From the NCBI GenBank assembly GCA_934691625.1, contig CAKUTA010000002.1:310001-374000 (forward strand): a stretch of DNA of 64,000 bases. Reading direction: 5' to 3'. The notes beneath the pieces were generated by a model. The model saw only the letters and a program-made list of their open reading frames with translations. It had not been told where the DNA came from and ran no database searches. This document shows, piece by piece, positions 25,142 to 34,039 of this stretch. Within the stretch, counting starts at the first letter, position 1, and each line of letters begins with the position of its first letter. The translations under genes and the position numbers were made by a program. The DNA comes from an uncultured Bacteroidales bacterium (GTDB taxonomy: Bacteria > Bacteroidota > Bacteroidia > Bacteroidales > UBA932).

Positions 25142-26281
25142 TTATATCTTCACGTCCTTGACCAGGTTCATATCAAGCTCATGGATGCTTCTGGCTGCCT
25201 TTCTGTATGCTGACTGCGAGGTGAAGCCAGATGCGGCAGCGATCTCCCCGTCGGAGGCCTCTGGATGTGCTGCCCGGTACAGCTCGGCATGGCGCAGCCT
25301 GAACATGTTCACCATGTTGTAGTATCCGATCTGCGAGATGTAGCGTGATGCCAGCGCAGCCCTTTCGCTGCTGATTTCATCAAGTATGTCGGACTTCAGA
25401 AGATGCGGCTCCAGATATCTTCTGGAGATGATGGCATTGACAATGCCCTTGACGGCCTCCTGCATATCTTCGTCATTGGGGGTGCATGCTCTCTCTTTTT
25501 CATCCAGGCTCTGCGTCATCAGGCTCAGCATCTCTTTCCTGTTCCATTTGTGGATACGGTCGCATGCCTCTTCCTCTCCGATAATCCTTTGAGGATGAAG
25601 TATTACGCAGAGCAGCTCCACCATCCAGAATGAAAAGATTATATCGGAGGCCAGCTTTATCCATCTGTTTCCTGTCAGGAATATAAGCCACATGGCGGCG
25701 ACCCATATGAGAGGACCCCAGATTACACTCTTTGCGAATTTGTAGGGGAAATCATCGTCGCTGGAGAAATTGTCCTTATGGAACCGCTCGATCTCTTTCT
25801 TCAGCCAGGACAATGTCTGTATCAATATGCCGGTCAATGAGACTCCACATACTCCGGTAAGTAACAGCCCTTTCCGTGATGTCATCCATCCGTCGTGCCC
25901 TGAGGCTATGGAAATGAGCATTGCCGCAGTCAATACCGCAGGGAACACGAGATATGCCTTCCATAGACTGCTGTCTTCCTTTATTGCGCGGAAATACTTT
26001 TCGAAAAGGGCCGCGAAACAGACGGGGTAATAGATGATGCCGAAGATCCGGATGTAGTTCCAGACCGCATTGTCTCCAGGGGCCAGAAGATATGGCGCCT
26101 CCAGGATGATTGCGCAATAGAAGAATGATACAATTTTTCTGGCAGGGTAGAAATATCCTGCGTTCTCATTGAAAGGCCTGCACATGTGCTTCCATCTTAC
26201 CGCTCCGCACACAAGCCCCGTGACAATGAATACGAGACACCCTGCTGCAAAAAGATGCCACTCCGTCAGCTGATACCCCAT
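25142..26281 (-). CDS. membrane-anchored AraC-like HTH protein
   Basis: The 379-residue protein has six or seven hydrophobic segments in its first 240 residues (for example LFAAGCLVFIVTGLVCGAV, AYLVFPAVLTAAMLISIA and LIWVAAMWLIFLTG). A cytoplasmic part follows, with a C-terminal helix-turn-helix region (about 305-370) containing ISQIGYYNMVNMFRLRHA and DGEIAAASGFTSQSAYRKAA. The second part matches the AraC-type pattern in which the final helix reads GFTSQSAYRKA. Such membrane-bound regulators occur in Bacteroidales but their ligands are unknown to me. It is a single gene, convergent with dapF, with no obvious partner. Confidence 0.65.
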   Translation of the reverse strand: MGYQLTEWHLFAAGCLVFIVTGLVCGAVRWKHMCRPFNENAGYFYPARKIVSFFYCAIILEAPYLLAPGDNAVWNYIRIFGIIYYPVCFAALFEKYFRAIKEDSSLWKAYLVFPAVLTAAMLISIASGHDGWMTSRKGLLLTGVCGVSLTGILIQTLSWLKKEIERFHKDNFSSDDDFPYKFAKSVIWGPLIWVAAMWLIFLTGNRWIKLASDIIFSFWMVELLCVILHPQRIIGEEEACDRIHKWNRKEMLSLMTQSLDEKERACTPNDEDMQEAVKGIVNAIISRRYLEPHLLKSDILDEISSERAALASRYISQIGYYNMVNMFRLRHAELYRAAHPEASDGEIAAASGFTSQSAYRKAARSIHELDMNLVKDVKI

Positions 26282-26649
26282 GACCTATACCTCTTTCAAA
26301 ATATTCATATTCAATATCTTTCCAAAGATACGGAAAATCATCTCACCATCAAAGCTTTTGGGCGCCATCAGGCATCTGCCGTCATCATCACGATGCAGGA
26401 TTGGGCTTGAAAAGGTGTGCTAGCTTTTGTTTTTAACTAATTGATTAACTATCAATATATTAGTGTTTTTCAAAATCGCGACATACGCTATTTTGAAAAA
26501 CGATAGATAATTGACAGGAAATGGATTAGGTGAAAATGCAGACGAGCCATCCTGCATTGCCCTATTATGGCAAACAAGTCAGAGCGGATAGTTTGACTTA
26601 TTTTCCGTTGAGCCCTTATTCTGCGCCTTGCACACCTGGCTGTACAGAA
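26282..26649 (-). other. gene-free interval containing element B copy 4
   Basis: No credible gene is seen between the membrane regulator and the tRNA terminator. A B-family palindrome lies at 26466-26500: TTTTTCAAAAT, a 13-nt loop, ATTTTGAAAAA. Its left arm (about 26431-26465, with ATTAACTATCAATATATTAG) is the inverse of the arm seen right of the copy at 49528. Confidence 0.65.
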
Positions 26650-26684
26650 AAAAGCGGCAACTGAAAATCAGCTGCCGCTTTTCG
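26650..26684 (-). terminator. terminator after tRNA-Leu
   Basis: AAAAGCGGCA and TGCCGCTTTT flank an inner CTGA/TCAG stem with one mismatch between the two stems. On the - strand the hairpin ends in a T-run and starts directly after the tRNA 3' end. Confidence 0.85.
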
Positions 26685-26767
26685 TGCGGATGGTGAGACT
26701 CGAACTCACACAGGCCAACGCCCACTACCCCCTCAAAGTAGCGTGTCTACCATTTCACCACATCCGC
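26685..26767 (-). tRNA. tRNA-Leu (anticodon GAG)
   Basis: Read on the - strand, the acceptor arms GCGGATG and CATCCGC pair fully. The anticodon stem CTACT/GGTAG holds the loop TTGAGGG, which gives anticodon GAG. A long variable arm marks a class II tRNA, and the T arm reads GTGAGTTCGAGTCTCAC. The length is 83 nt and CCA is not encoded, as is usual in this phylum. A consensus promoter lies upstream at 26802-26832 and a strong terminator downstream. Confidence 0.95.
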
Positions 26768-26801
26768 ATGTGTGAATGATGTCTCTTTCACTTTGGGACT
26801 G

Positions 26802-26832
26802 CAAATATAGATATACTTTGCGAAACTCCAAA
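26802..26832 (-). promoter_or_regulatory. promoter of tRNA-Leu
   Basis: On the - strand TTTG (26829-26832) is followed after 19 nt by TATATTTG (26802-26809). This is an exact match to the Bacteroidota TTTG-N19-21-TAnnTTTG consensus. The -7 box ends 34 nt before the mature tRNA 5' end. Confidence 0.8.
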
Positions 26833-26889
26833 ATTTTTTCGGCTTTTTTCGCCGGTTTATGAAAAATATGTCATTACGCGGTTCCGGAA

Positions 26890-26921
26890 TTTCGTAATTC
26901 AATGGAAAATACCTAATTTTG
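26890..26921 (+). promoter_or_regulatory. promoter of rpsP
   Basis: TTTC (26890-26893) is followed after 20 nt by TAATTTTG (26914-26921), which fits TAnnTTTG. The start of transcription would be near 26928, giving a leader of about 57 nt before rpsP. Confidence 0.65.
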
Positions 26922-26984
26922 CAGCCGTTATCCACGAGCTGGGTGACATAGGTTTTTATTATTAACTATTAAAACAGACTCACA

Positions 26985-27545
26985 ATGGCTGTTAAAATTC
27001 GTCTTCAGCGCCACGGTAAGAAGAATTTCGCATTCTTCCACATTGTTGTGGCAGACACACGCGCGCCTCGCGATGGTCGTTACATCGAGCAGATCGGCTC
27101 CTACAACCCTAACACAAACCCTGCAACTATCGTTCTTGACAGCGAAAGGGCATTGGCATGGCTTAAAGTAGGTGCTGAACTTACTCTCGTTACTCGCCGT
27201 ATCCTCTCTTATGAGGGCGTTCTTCTTAAGAAGCATCTCGATGGCGGTGTTGCCAAGGGAGCTCTCACACAGGAGCAGGCTGACAAGAAATTCGCTGACT
27301 GGAAAGCTCAGAGAGATGCCAAGATCGAGGCTAAGAAGCAGGGGCTTGACAAGGCTGCCGCTGACAAGGCCAAGGCTGCTGCTGAGGCAGAGGTGAAAGT
27401 AAACGAGGCCAGGGCAGAGGCTCTTGCCAAGAAGAAAGCTGAGGCTGAGGAAGCTGCAAGAAAGGCCGCTGAAGAAGCTGCTGCCGCTAAGGCTGCAGAG
27501 GAAGCAGCAGCTGCACCAGCAGAGGCACCTGCACAGGAAGCTTAA
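26985..27545 (+). CDS. rpsP: 30S ribosomal protein S16, with long Ala/Glu/Lys tail
   Basis: The first 80 residues are a standard S16: [40 protein letters not shown] and [14 protein letters not shown]. After about residue 105 comes a low-complexity, helix-forming tail rich in Ala, Lys and Glu, ending in an Ala/Pro-rich segment, to a total of 186 residues against about 80-90 in most bacteria. Such extended S16 tails are known in Bacteroidota. It assembles early in the 30S subunit. rimM follows 10 nt after its stop, the usual pairing of ribosome-maturation genes. Confidence 0.96.
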   Translation: MAVKIRLQRHGKKNFAFFHIVVADTRAPRDGRYIEQIGSYNPNTNPATIVLDSERALAWLKVGAELTLVTRRILSYEGVLLKKHLDGGVAKGALTQEQADKKFADWKAQRDAKIEAKKQGLDKAAADKAKAAAEAEVKVNEARAEALAKKKAEAEEAARKAAEEAAAAKAAEEAAAAPAEAPAQEA

Positions 27546-27555
27546 TTCCGGCAAC

Positions 27556-28074
27556 ATGTCAGAGGACATTGACTTGATACAGGCTGCCAGGATCATCAAA
27601 TCCAACGGCACTGATGGCGAGCTCCTTGTGGGCTTCCGTGATATAATGCCTGAAGACATTGACATTCAGGAACCGGTGTTCATCTATTCGGATGGACTGC
27701 CGGTTCCGTTTTTTATTGAAAAAATTGTCCCGAAAGGACGTGACAAGGCGCTTCTGCGGCTTGTGGATATCCATACCTTCGAGGATGCGGAAGAGCTTGC
27801 CGGGCAGGCGGTATATGTTAATGCCGGAGACTATGAGGATGTCGCTGCGGATGACGAGGGCGAGTTCTCCATGCTTGAAGGCTGGACTCTCTGCCGTGAA
27901 GACGGGACTAAGGCTGGGATCATTACCGATTATGAGGACATTCCCGGGAATCCATGTCTATATGTGGATACGGAAAACGGACAGGTGATGATTCCTCTCC
28001 ATGAAGAACTCGTCCTGTCCGTGGATGATGAGAACCAGGTACTTACAATGCGCGTACCTGATGGCCTCCTATAA
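27556..28074 (+). CDS. rimM: ribosome maturation factor RimM
   Basis: The 172-residue protein has the RimM N-terminal barrel (AARIIKSNGTDGELLVGFRD, then FIEKIVPKGRDKALLRLVDI) and a C-terminal PRC-barrel (EGWTLCREDGTKAGIITDYEDIPGN split across two strands, then MIPLHEELV). It helps 16S rRNA processing and binds S19 during 30S maturation. The ATG at 27556 is chosen; a longer frame back to 27424 only reads the rpsP tail in another frame. It overlaps the convergent DUF975 gene by 6 bases. Confidence 0.93.
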   Translation: MSEDIDLIQAARIIKSNGTDGELLVGFRDIMPEDIDIQEPVFIYSDGLPVPFFIEKIVPKGRDKALLRLVDIHTFEDAEELAGQAVYVNAGDYEDVAADDEGEFSMLEGWTLCREDGTKAGIITDYEDIPGNPCLYVDTENGQVMIPLHEELVLSVDDENQVLTMRVPDGLL

Positions 28075-28749
28075 AACTCTTTCTGTCTCCAGCACGGTAT
28101 CCATGCCGTTGTCCGTCTTTACATCAGCATAGAACGATGCTTCTGCGCATCCTATGTACGGAGCAAGCCACAGAAATCCTATTCCAAGTGTGAGGATTGA
28201 CAATATATACCATCCTATGAAGCTGAGCTGGAGGTAGAAATAATCGAATTTACGGCCCTTCATCAGTTTGCGACTCAGGTCAATAGCTTGATTTATGGAG
28301 AGTTCCGGATGCTCCACCAGAATGTATGGTGTCATGGCGTATGAATATGCCTTGATGATACCGGGTATAATCAGCAGCAGGGACCAGAGCGAGATGTACA
28401 GCACCATGACGAACATCCCCAGGGTGATGTGCAGCCAGTTGCTGAAGCCTAGAGAGAATGTGTTGTTGGTGAGTCTGTTGTCTCCAGTTTCAAGCAATAC
28501 CCTGAAGCTGTTGGAGAAACCTGCGGCTATAGGAAACAGCACAAGGATGACAAGGAGGCTGAATCCATAGGTCAGATATGCCGGGAAAATGGGCGCTCCG
28601 CCTGCCATCAGGCTTGTCCTGTTTCCCATATCCGGGCTGAGAAGCACGGTGGTGATGAGTATCATGATGATAGTTGCGACCAGCGCCTGAGGCCAGTTGC
28701 CATTCAGCGCCTTCAGCGCCTCATTCTTGTAGTCCTGATTCTGTTTCAT
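28069..28749 (-). CDS. DUF975-type integral membrane protein
   Basis: The 226-residue protein has an N-terminal KNEALKALNGNWPQAL motif, several TM segments, and the family-typical SLLLIIPGIIKAYSYAMTPYILVEHPELS followed by AIDLSRKLMKGRKFDYF (quoted in parts). These features match DUF975 membrane proteins, whose function is unknown to me. The gene is convergent with rimM, overlapping its last 6 bases. The terminator of the upstream lipoprotein gene lies before it, so it is probably transcribed on its own. Confidence 0.8.
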   Translation of the reverse strand: MKQNQDYKNEALKALNGNWPQALVATIIMILITTVLLSPDMGNRTSLMAGGAPIFPAYLTYGFSLLVILVLFPIAAGFSNSFRVLLETGDNRLTNNTFSLGFSNWLHITLGMFVMVLYISLWSLLLIIPGIIKAYSYAMTPYILVEHPELSINQAIDLSRKLMKGRKFDYFYLQLSFIGWYILSILTLGIGFLWLAPYIGCAEASFYADVKTDNGMDTVLETERVL

Positions 28750-28771
28750 AAAGCAGATTAAAAGATATGTT

Positions 28772-28809
28772 AAAAACGGCTCCGACCCGGATGCGAATCT
28801 CCGGAGCCG
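28772..28809 (-). terminator. terminator after the 28844 lipoprotein gene
   Basis: CGGCTCCG (28777-28784) pairs with CGGAGCCG (28802-28809). On the - strand the stem is followed by TTTTT (28776-28772). It ends the lipoprotein transcript upstream of the DUF975 gene. Confidence 0.85.
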
Positions 28810-28843
28810 AAGCCGTCTATATGCAAAAATTGAGCCTTGTGGA

Positions 28844-29605
28844 CTACTGCTCTACAGAAACACTGACGACCATCTCGTCAATGCAGCAGTAGAGAGGGAA
28901 GTTCTCCACATTGCACTCAAGGCTGAAATCGAGCCATTCGAAACGTGATATCTTGCTGATATCAACCTTTCTCCAGCCAATGTTCTCCTTCAGTCCGTCT
29001 TTTTCGTCGTAGCTGAGCAGGGTCTTGCTTATCGTTCCTGTCTCTATGCCGTTGACGTAAGCTGTAACCTTCAGCACTAGCTTATCCTCTACGCTGTTGA
29101 ACGCTCTGACACCCCGGCTTGGGTTTCCGAACTTGGCTGTGTTCACGACATAATTAGTATTCGCTACCATCATCCTTGCCAGAGAGCATGTGCCGGACTG
29201 GCTGTAGGCGAAGACAATCTCATGCTCAGGCATTGTCGATTCACTCTTGCTGTCATGGAAGATTGCGCATCCATTGGAAAGGTATCCTGCGGTATCCGCT
29301 GCTACGCTGTATATGGACTTTTCATTGGCTGCGATATGCCCCTCCTCGATCTTTGAGTCCTTGAGCTTGGTGAGCATGAACCCTCCGAGGAACGTGGAAT
29401 TGTCCTCATCACGCTTCCCATAGACTATGAGCGCATTTCCCTGCGAGAAGTCCATGTCGAACTTGATGCTGTCTTTCGTGTAGTCCTTCATGTCGTTGGA
29501 CTCAAATGAACAATATGCGGTAAACTCGCTTTTGTAAGAGCCTTTTATACAGCTGCTTGCTGCCGCGGCCAGTGCCAATGCACACAGAATTGTCTTTAGT
29601 TTCAT
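28844..29605 (-). CDS. lipoprotein, possibly DUF4465 family
   Basis: From the ATG at 29605 the protein has 253 residues and a lipoprotein signal peptide ending in AAAASSC. The mature part is beta-rich, with FESNDMKDYTKDSIKFDMDF, GGFMLTKLKDS, SNGCAIFHDS and a C-terminal FPLYCCIDEMVVS. The length and the final DEM segment recall DUF4465 proteins of Bacteroidota, but the match is not strong. It would be anchored to a membrane, probably the outer one. A terminator follows at 28772. No catalytic motif is visible. Confidence 0.6.
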   Translation of the reverse strand: MKLKTILCALALAAAASSCIKGSYKSEFTAYCSFESNDMKDYTKDSIKFDMDFSQGNALIVYGKRDEDNSTFLGGFMLTKLKDSKIEEGHIAANEKSIYSVAADTAGYLSNGCAIFHDSKSESTMPEHEIVFAYSQSGTCSLARMMVANTNYVVNTAKFGNPSRGVRAFNSVEDKLVLKVTAYVNGIETGTISKTLLSYDEKDGLKENIGWRKVDISKISRFEWLDFSLECNVENFPLYCCIDEMVVSVSVEQ

Positions 29606-29781
29606 TATTATCTCTGGTTTCAAAAGTTTCTATCCCATGTATAAAATGCAGAATAAATGTTTTCTTGCATGCGCGAGACTGAATATTTGACAAAGGTATT
29701 CAATGATTTTGATTCCGGAAAGCCCGGATGCCCCAAATTGATGTTTTTCCGAAAAGAAAGAGTAACTTTATACGATTTTTT

Positions 29782-30846
29782 ATGAAAGCTGAAAGTAAGA
29801 TAAAATATGCCGTATCTGTTGCGCTCGCAGCAGTGCTGCTTTACTTCTCATTCCGTGGCATAAGCTGGGCGGATTTCTGGGAAGGCCTGCGTGCGTGCCG
29901 CTGGGAATGGATACTTGTGGCAATGGCTGCAGGCGTCATATCGTTCTGGTTCAGGGCGCTCCGGTGGCGTGAGCTGCTGCTGCCCATCGACCCGTCCACA
30001 AGGCGGAAAGTTTCGTTCAATGCCATAAACATAGGCCTTCTCATGAATCTGGTGCTGCCGAGGGTCGGGGAGCTTGTGCGCTGCGGCTTCATCACCAGAC
30101 ATTCGGCTGTAGTTCAGGACAGCGCCTCGGAAACCGGCAAGCCGTCGCGTCTCGCATCTTATGAAAAGGTGCTTGGAACAGTGATCATGGAGCGCTCGGT
30201 GGATGTCATGACCTTGCTTCTTCTCGTGATGCTCATCTTCTTCTCGATGAGGAATAAGATAGGTATATTTCTGGTTGATAAGATATTGAGACCTTTATCT
30301 GCGCGGCTTGACTTCGGCTGGCAATGGATGCTGGTACTGGCTGCTGCTGTGCTTTTATGCATATCTGCTGTATGGCTGGCCGGAAAGCGGAGAAACCGTG
30401 GCGGTATGGTAGCATCATTGCTGCAGCTGGCTTCAGGAGTGTTGAGAGGACTGTCAAGTTTCTTCAGGATAAAGAGATGGTGGCTGTTCGCATTGTACAC
30501 AGTGTTGGTCTGGACAATGTACTGGCTTATGAGCATGGCGGTTCTGCTGGCGGTCCAGGGCATGGATATTTCCATGCTGTCTGCGGATTTCTCCAGTGCT
30601 GTGGAGAAGCTGTCTGGGCTTGGTGCTTCAGACGCATTGTTCCTCATGATTGCCGGGAGCCTCAGCTCACTGGTGCCTGTTCCTGGAGGCTTCGGGGCGT
30701 TCCATTATATTGTCGCTACCGCCTTGTCTTCTGTGTACGGAGTCCCGTTCGGCGTAGGCATAATGTTCGCCACGCTTTCTCATGAGTCCCAGACAATTAC
30801 GCAGATAGTCTGCGGCGTGGCTTCATATCTGTCGGAGCTGAAGTAG
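29782..30846 (+). CDS. LPG-synthase-type integral membrane protein (UPF0104)
   Basis: The 354-residue protein has about eight TM helices and the family motifs FWFRALRWRELL, NAINIGLLMNLVLPRVGELVR and, near the end, SLVPVPGGFGAFHYIVATAL. It is the membrane (flippase-like) half of lysylphosphatidylglycerol synthase; the catalytic aminoacyl-transferase half is absent. Its substrate is unknown. The ATG at 29782 is preferred over 29728 because it starts directly before the first helix with a charged MKAESK. Element A copy 4 follows 25 nt after the stop. Confidence 0.82.
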   Translation: MKAESKIKYAVSVALAAVLLYFSFRGISWADFWEGLRACRWEWILVAMAAGVISFWFRALRWRELLLPIDPSTRRKVSFNAINIGLLMNLVLPRVGELVRCGFITRHSAVVQDSASETGKPSRLASYEKVLGTVIMERSVDVMTLLLLVMLIFFSMRNKIGIFLVDKILRPLSARLDFGWQWMLVLAAAVLLCISAVWLAGKRRNRGGMVASLLQLASGVLRGLSSFFRIKRWWLFALYTVLVWTMYWLMSMAVLLAVQGMDISMLSADFSSAVEKLSGLGASDALFLMIAGSLSSLVPVPGGFGAFHYIVATALSSVYGVPFGVGIMFATLSHESQTITQIVCGVASYLSELK

Positions 30847-30871
30847 AGTTTTTTAATCTGTTGTCAGATAA

Positions 30872-31003
30872 TTAGAAGTTGTTTTGAAATGATTGAAAAG
30901 ATGTTTGAGGCAAAATTCCTTCATCTTCTTCCCGAGTTTTCAGGTCTGATAGATGCCGCTATCCTCCCTGAATTCCCGGCCGAACCTGAAGTCGGCCCTC
31001 TCA
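30872..31003 (+). repeat. element A copy 4, 3' end missing
   Basis: It starts with TTAGAAGTTGTTTTGAAAT and keeps CTTCATCTTCTTCCCGAG, GATAGATGCCGCTATC and GAACCTGAAGT. The right terminal repeat is missing: the sequence leaves the family after CCCTCTCA near 31003. The Smr gene starts 22 nt later. An in-frame ATG at 30953 inside the repeat would extend that gene, but the extension is repeat sequence. Confidence 0.75.
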
Positions 31004-31024
31004 TTTGCGAAAAAATTGAAAGAT

Positions 31025-31555
31025 ATGGCGAAACTGAATGATCTTTCGGCCCTCAAGGACCTGGCAAAGAAGATGAAGAAAGAGGAAAAGACTGTGCAGA
31101 AGGCTGCCGTGGTGCGCCCGCTGGCGCGTCCTGCCCGTCATCAGGTGGCTCCTGACGGCAGTAATGCCACGATAGAGGACTACATCTGCGGCGGTGAGGT
31201 GTTTCTTGAAGATAAATATGAGGGTTCGATGCCTCATCGAAAACATGATGCCGACATCTCTGGACAGTCGTCGAGGTGTCTTACTTATGACCTGCATATC
31301 AATGCATTGGAACATCCTAAGGATCTCCCGAAGGAAAAGTTCCTGGAGTGGCAGCTCAATGCTTTCCGGCGTGTGATGGAGAGCAATGAAAGCCATCTCG
31401 GCCGGAAGATAATATTTATCCATGGGCAGGGTGATGGCGTGCTGCGCAAGGCGATTACCACGGAGCTGGATGAGAGATGGTGGACTTGCGAATATGCCCC
31501 GGCGCCGGAAGACCAGTTCGGTTTTGGCGCGGCCATTGTCGTGACAATCAAGTGA
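31025..31555 (+). CDS. Smr-domain protein
   Basis: From the ATG at 31025 the protein has 176 residues. The C-terminal half is an Smr domain with DLHINALEH, the helix FLEWQLNAFRRVMES and the signature FIHGQGDGVLRKAI (about 130-150). Smr domains bind or nick nucleic acids. The N-terminus is a Lys-rich helix, and the MutS-type ATPase of longer relatives is absent. The upstream ATG at 30953 lies in element A copy 4 and is rejected as the native start. The gene is flanked by A copies 4 and 5. Confidence 0.78.
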   Translation: MAKLNDLSALKDLAKKMKKEEKTVQKAAVVRPLARPARHQVAPDGSNATIEDYICGGEVFLEDKYEGSMPHRKHDADISGQSSRCLTYDLHINALEHPKDLPKEKFLEWQLNAFRRVMESNESHLGRKIIFIHGQGDGVLRKAITTELDERWWTCEYAPAPEDQFGFGAAIVVTIK

Positions 31556-31644
31556 TTACGGCGTATTGGCATACGGGTTCTAGGATTTATCTGCGGAAAT
31601 TCATATATTAGCAAGATGATAATTCCAAAAAGTTTGGGATTTGT

Positions 31645-31810
31645 TTAGAATCTGTTTTGAAATGATTGAAAAGTTGTTTGAGGTAAAATTCTTTCATCTT
31701 CTTCCCGAGTCCTTAGGTCAGATAGCCACCGCTATCTTCCCAAAATTCTCGGTCGAACCTGAAGTTTGTCCTTTCAAACCTTCAGATAATAATTTCAAAA
31801 TAGCTTCTTA
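31645..31810 (+). repeat. element A copy 5 (166 bp)
   Basis: The ends TTAGAATCTGTTTTGAAAT and ATTTCAAAATAGCTTCTTA form the terminal repeat. The interior matches copy 1 closely, including GATAGCCACCGCTATC and the CCTTCAGATAATAATTTC segment. It has the same 166-bp length as copy 1 and lies between the Smr gene and cysS. Confidence 0.8.
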
Positions 31811-31852
31811 GAAACTGTTTAAATTCTGTCGAATAAAATTCAAACAGTTTCT
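31810..31852 (+). repeat. short inverted repeat abutting element A, upstream of cysS
   Basis: AGAAACTGTTT (31810-31820) pairs exactly with AAACAGTTTCT (31842-31852), and the outer bases TTA/TAA extend the stem. The ends resemble those of element A, so this may be a minimal internally deleted relative. It could also act as a terminator before cysS. Confidence 0.55.
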
Positions 31853-31895
31853 TAATTTTATCCGATTATCGAAGACAATAAAATTTATAGATATT

Positions 31896-33461
31896 ATGCG
31901 AGACTTGTTTCTGACAAATACTATTACACATAAGAAAGAATTGTTCGTCCCGGTGCATCCGGGGCATGTCGGCATGTACGTTTGCGGCCCGACAGTCTAT
32001 GGCGACGCGCATCTTGGCCATGCCAGGCCTGGCGTGACTTATGATGTGCTTTTCAAGCTTCTGAAGCACCTTGGCTACAAGGTACGCTATGTCCGCAACA
32101 TCACTGATGTCGGCCATCTGGAGCATGATGCAGACGAAGGGGAGGACAAGATTGCAAAGAAGGCCCGTCTGGAGCAGCTGGAGCCAATGGAGGTGGTGCA
32201 GACATACACTCTGCGCTATCATGAGGCCATGCGTATGCTGAATGTGACTCCGCCGTCTATCGAGCCTCGTGCCTCCGGACATATCATTGAGCAGATAGAG
32301 ACCGTGAAGAAGATCCTGGATGCTGGATTCGCGTATGTCAGCAACGGTTCCGTATATTTTGACGTTGAGAAGTACAATAAGAAATATCATTATGGTGTGC
32401 TTTCAGGCAGGACTCTTGACGATACCCTGGAAGGGACAAGGGCGCTTGACGGACAGGGCGACAAGCATGCCCCGTATGATTTCGCATTGTGGAAGAAGGC
32501 CGAGCCGCAGCATATCATGAGATGGCCGTCACCATGGGGAGATGGCTTCCCGGGATGGCATCTGGAGTGCTCCGTGATGGGTGAAAAATATCTGGGGCGC
32601 GAATTCGATATACATGGCGGCGGAATGGATCTGATGTTCCCGCATCATGAATGCGAGATTGCGCAGAACGAGGCGTCACGTGGTACGCAGGGGGTTCATT
32701 ACTGGGTTCATAACAATATGATCACCATCAATGGGCAGAAGATGGGTAAATCGCTCGGGAACTTCATTACACTTCCGGAATTGTTTGCAGGCTCGCATAA
32801 GGCTCTCTCCCAGGCATATACCCCGATGACCGTGCGCTTCTTCATATTGCAGGCGCATTACCGCAGTACACTTGACTTCTCCAATGAGGCTCTTCAGGCA
32901 GCGGAGAAGGGCTATCGCCGTGTGATGCAGGCGGCTCAGGATCTCCGTTCAATAGCTGCCGCTGCAGGGGTGCAGGTCAATGTCCTCGGAACCGATGGCG
33001 ATGCAGCCAATGCCCTCAAGTATGGTGAATTCATAGATGATGTCGCTCCTGATACATGCTCGGCTGACAGCGATGCTGTAAAGGCTATATTCAACGGCGT
33101 CTATGATGCATTGTGCGATGACATGAACACATCTGTGGCTCTGTCGCATATCTTCGATGCCGTCAAGCTCATCAATACGGAAAAGGAGAAGAAGGGGACA
33201 TTGTCAAAGGGCGATATCGAGACTCTGCTCCGTCTTTTCGATGACATCGTTTACGGTGTGCTGGGCCTGGTGGATGAATCTGGCGATTCTGGAAAGGCAG
33301 GGAAGACAATTGCGGGCCTGATGGAGATGGTTATTGACGAGCGTGCCAAGGCGAAAGCTGCTAAGGACTGGGCGACCAGCGACAGCATCCGCGATCATCT
33401 GAAGTCCCTCGGCATAGTAATAAAAGATACCAAGGACGGCGCTGAATGGACTCTTGAATAA
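31896..33461 (+). CDS. cysS: cysteinyl-tRNA synthetase
   Basis: The 521-residue class I synthetase has the CysRS opening [20 protein letters not shown], containing a zinc-ligand Cys and the HIGH-like [13 protein letters not shown] and HHECEIAQ provide further zinc ligands, and [13 protein letters not shown] is the KMSKS loop. The C-terminal helical domain (about 370-521) ends in [21 protein letters not shown]. It charges tRNA-Cys. It is slightly longer than the usual 460-490 residues, through insertions in the C-terminal domain. It stands alone, with repeats upstream and a 580-base gene-free stretch downstream. Confidence 0.95.
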   Translation: MRDLFLTNTITHKKELFVPVHPGHVGMYVCGPTVYGDAHLGHARPGVTYDVLFKLLKHLGYKVRYVRNITDVGHLEHDADEGEDKIAKKARLEQLEPMEVVQTYTLRYHEAMRMLNVTPPSIEPRASGHIIEQIETVKKILDAGFAYVSNGSVYFDVEKYNKKYHYGVLSGRTLDDTLEGTRALDGQGDKHAPYDFALWKKAEPQHIMRWPSPWGDGFPGWHLECSVMGEKYLGREFDIHGGGMDLMFPHHECEIAQNEASRGTQGVHYWVHNNMITINGQKMGKSLGNFITLPELFAGSHKALSQAYTPMTVRFFILQAHYRSTLDFSNEALQAAEKGYRRVMQAAQDLRSIAAAAGVQVNVLGTDGDAANALKYGEFIDDVAPDTCSADSDAVKAIFNGVYDALCDDMNTSVALSHIFDAVKLINTEKEKKGTLSKGDIETLLRLFDDIVYGVLGLVDESGDSGKAGKTIAGLMEMVIDERAKAKAAKDWATSDSIRDHLKSLGIVIKDTKDGAEWTLE

Positions 33462-34039
33462 GAGCCTTACAAAGGCAGCTGTCGCTGCCGGCCGGGGCTG
33501 CGGGCAGTGTGGCAGATGGTGCAGGAAAGCTAAGGGAAATGTCTCTATCCTCAGCGCCATGTGGCCCTGGTCGCTGCAGTGGCGGCACAATGCGATGAAA
33601 TCCCCGTGGAGCGGTCCCATCAGCAGTACGTGCATAGCTGTCGTGGAGTGCAATTGATTGATAGATAGATAATTAAATGAATTTCTACTCCATGAATCGT
33701 GGAGTAGAAAAATGGTTAATAATTTGTGAATTAAGTAGTTGCGCTCCATGAACCATCTGCTTGGAGATTGCCATCTCGGAGCACGGGGAGGATTTAACGT
33801 GGCTATCTCCCTGAGTAGGGTATTTGAGAGTGCAAATACGTGGCGTCAGACATGGCATCTGCCATTGTCTGCCAGAGTTTGCTGGCAGTGTGGCTGGAGT
33901 CGATGGAAAGCCTGACATGATGAGCAGTGACGGTTTTTATCGGTAGCTGTAGTGTCGGGACGAAGCGAAAGCCAGGAGGCCGATATTCCCGTCATGGGTG
34001 CAGGAGAGGGATATGAGAGTGAACACTTGAGTGAATTTT
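33462..34039. other. gene-free stretch with a perfect hairpin
   Basis: No supportable gene is seen; short ORFs here lack homology features and good starts. At 33682-33710 TTTCTACTCCA and TGGAGTAGAAA form an 11-bp perfect stem with a 7-nt loop. A related CTCCATGAACCAT lies at about 33749. No T-run follows the hairpin on the + strand. The stretch may hold decayed sequence or an unrecognised RNA. Confidence 0.5.

Noticed and set aside
13587..31852. CRISPR array as an explanation for the regular repeats
   Set aside because: The copies are 154-166 bp, kilobases apart, have inverted ends, and no cas genes or short spacer pattern are present.
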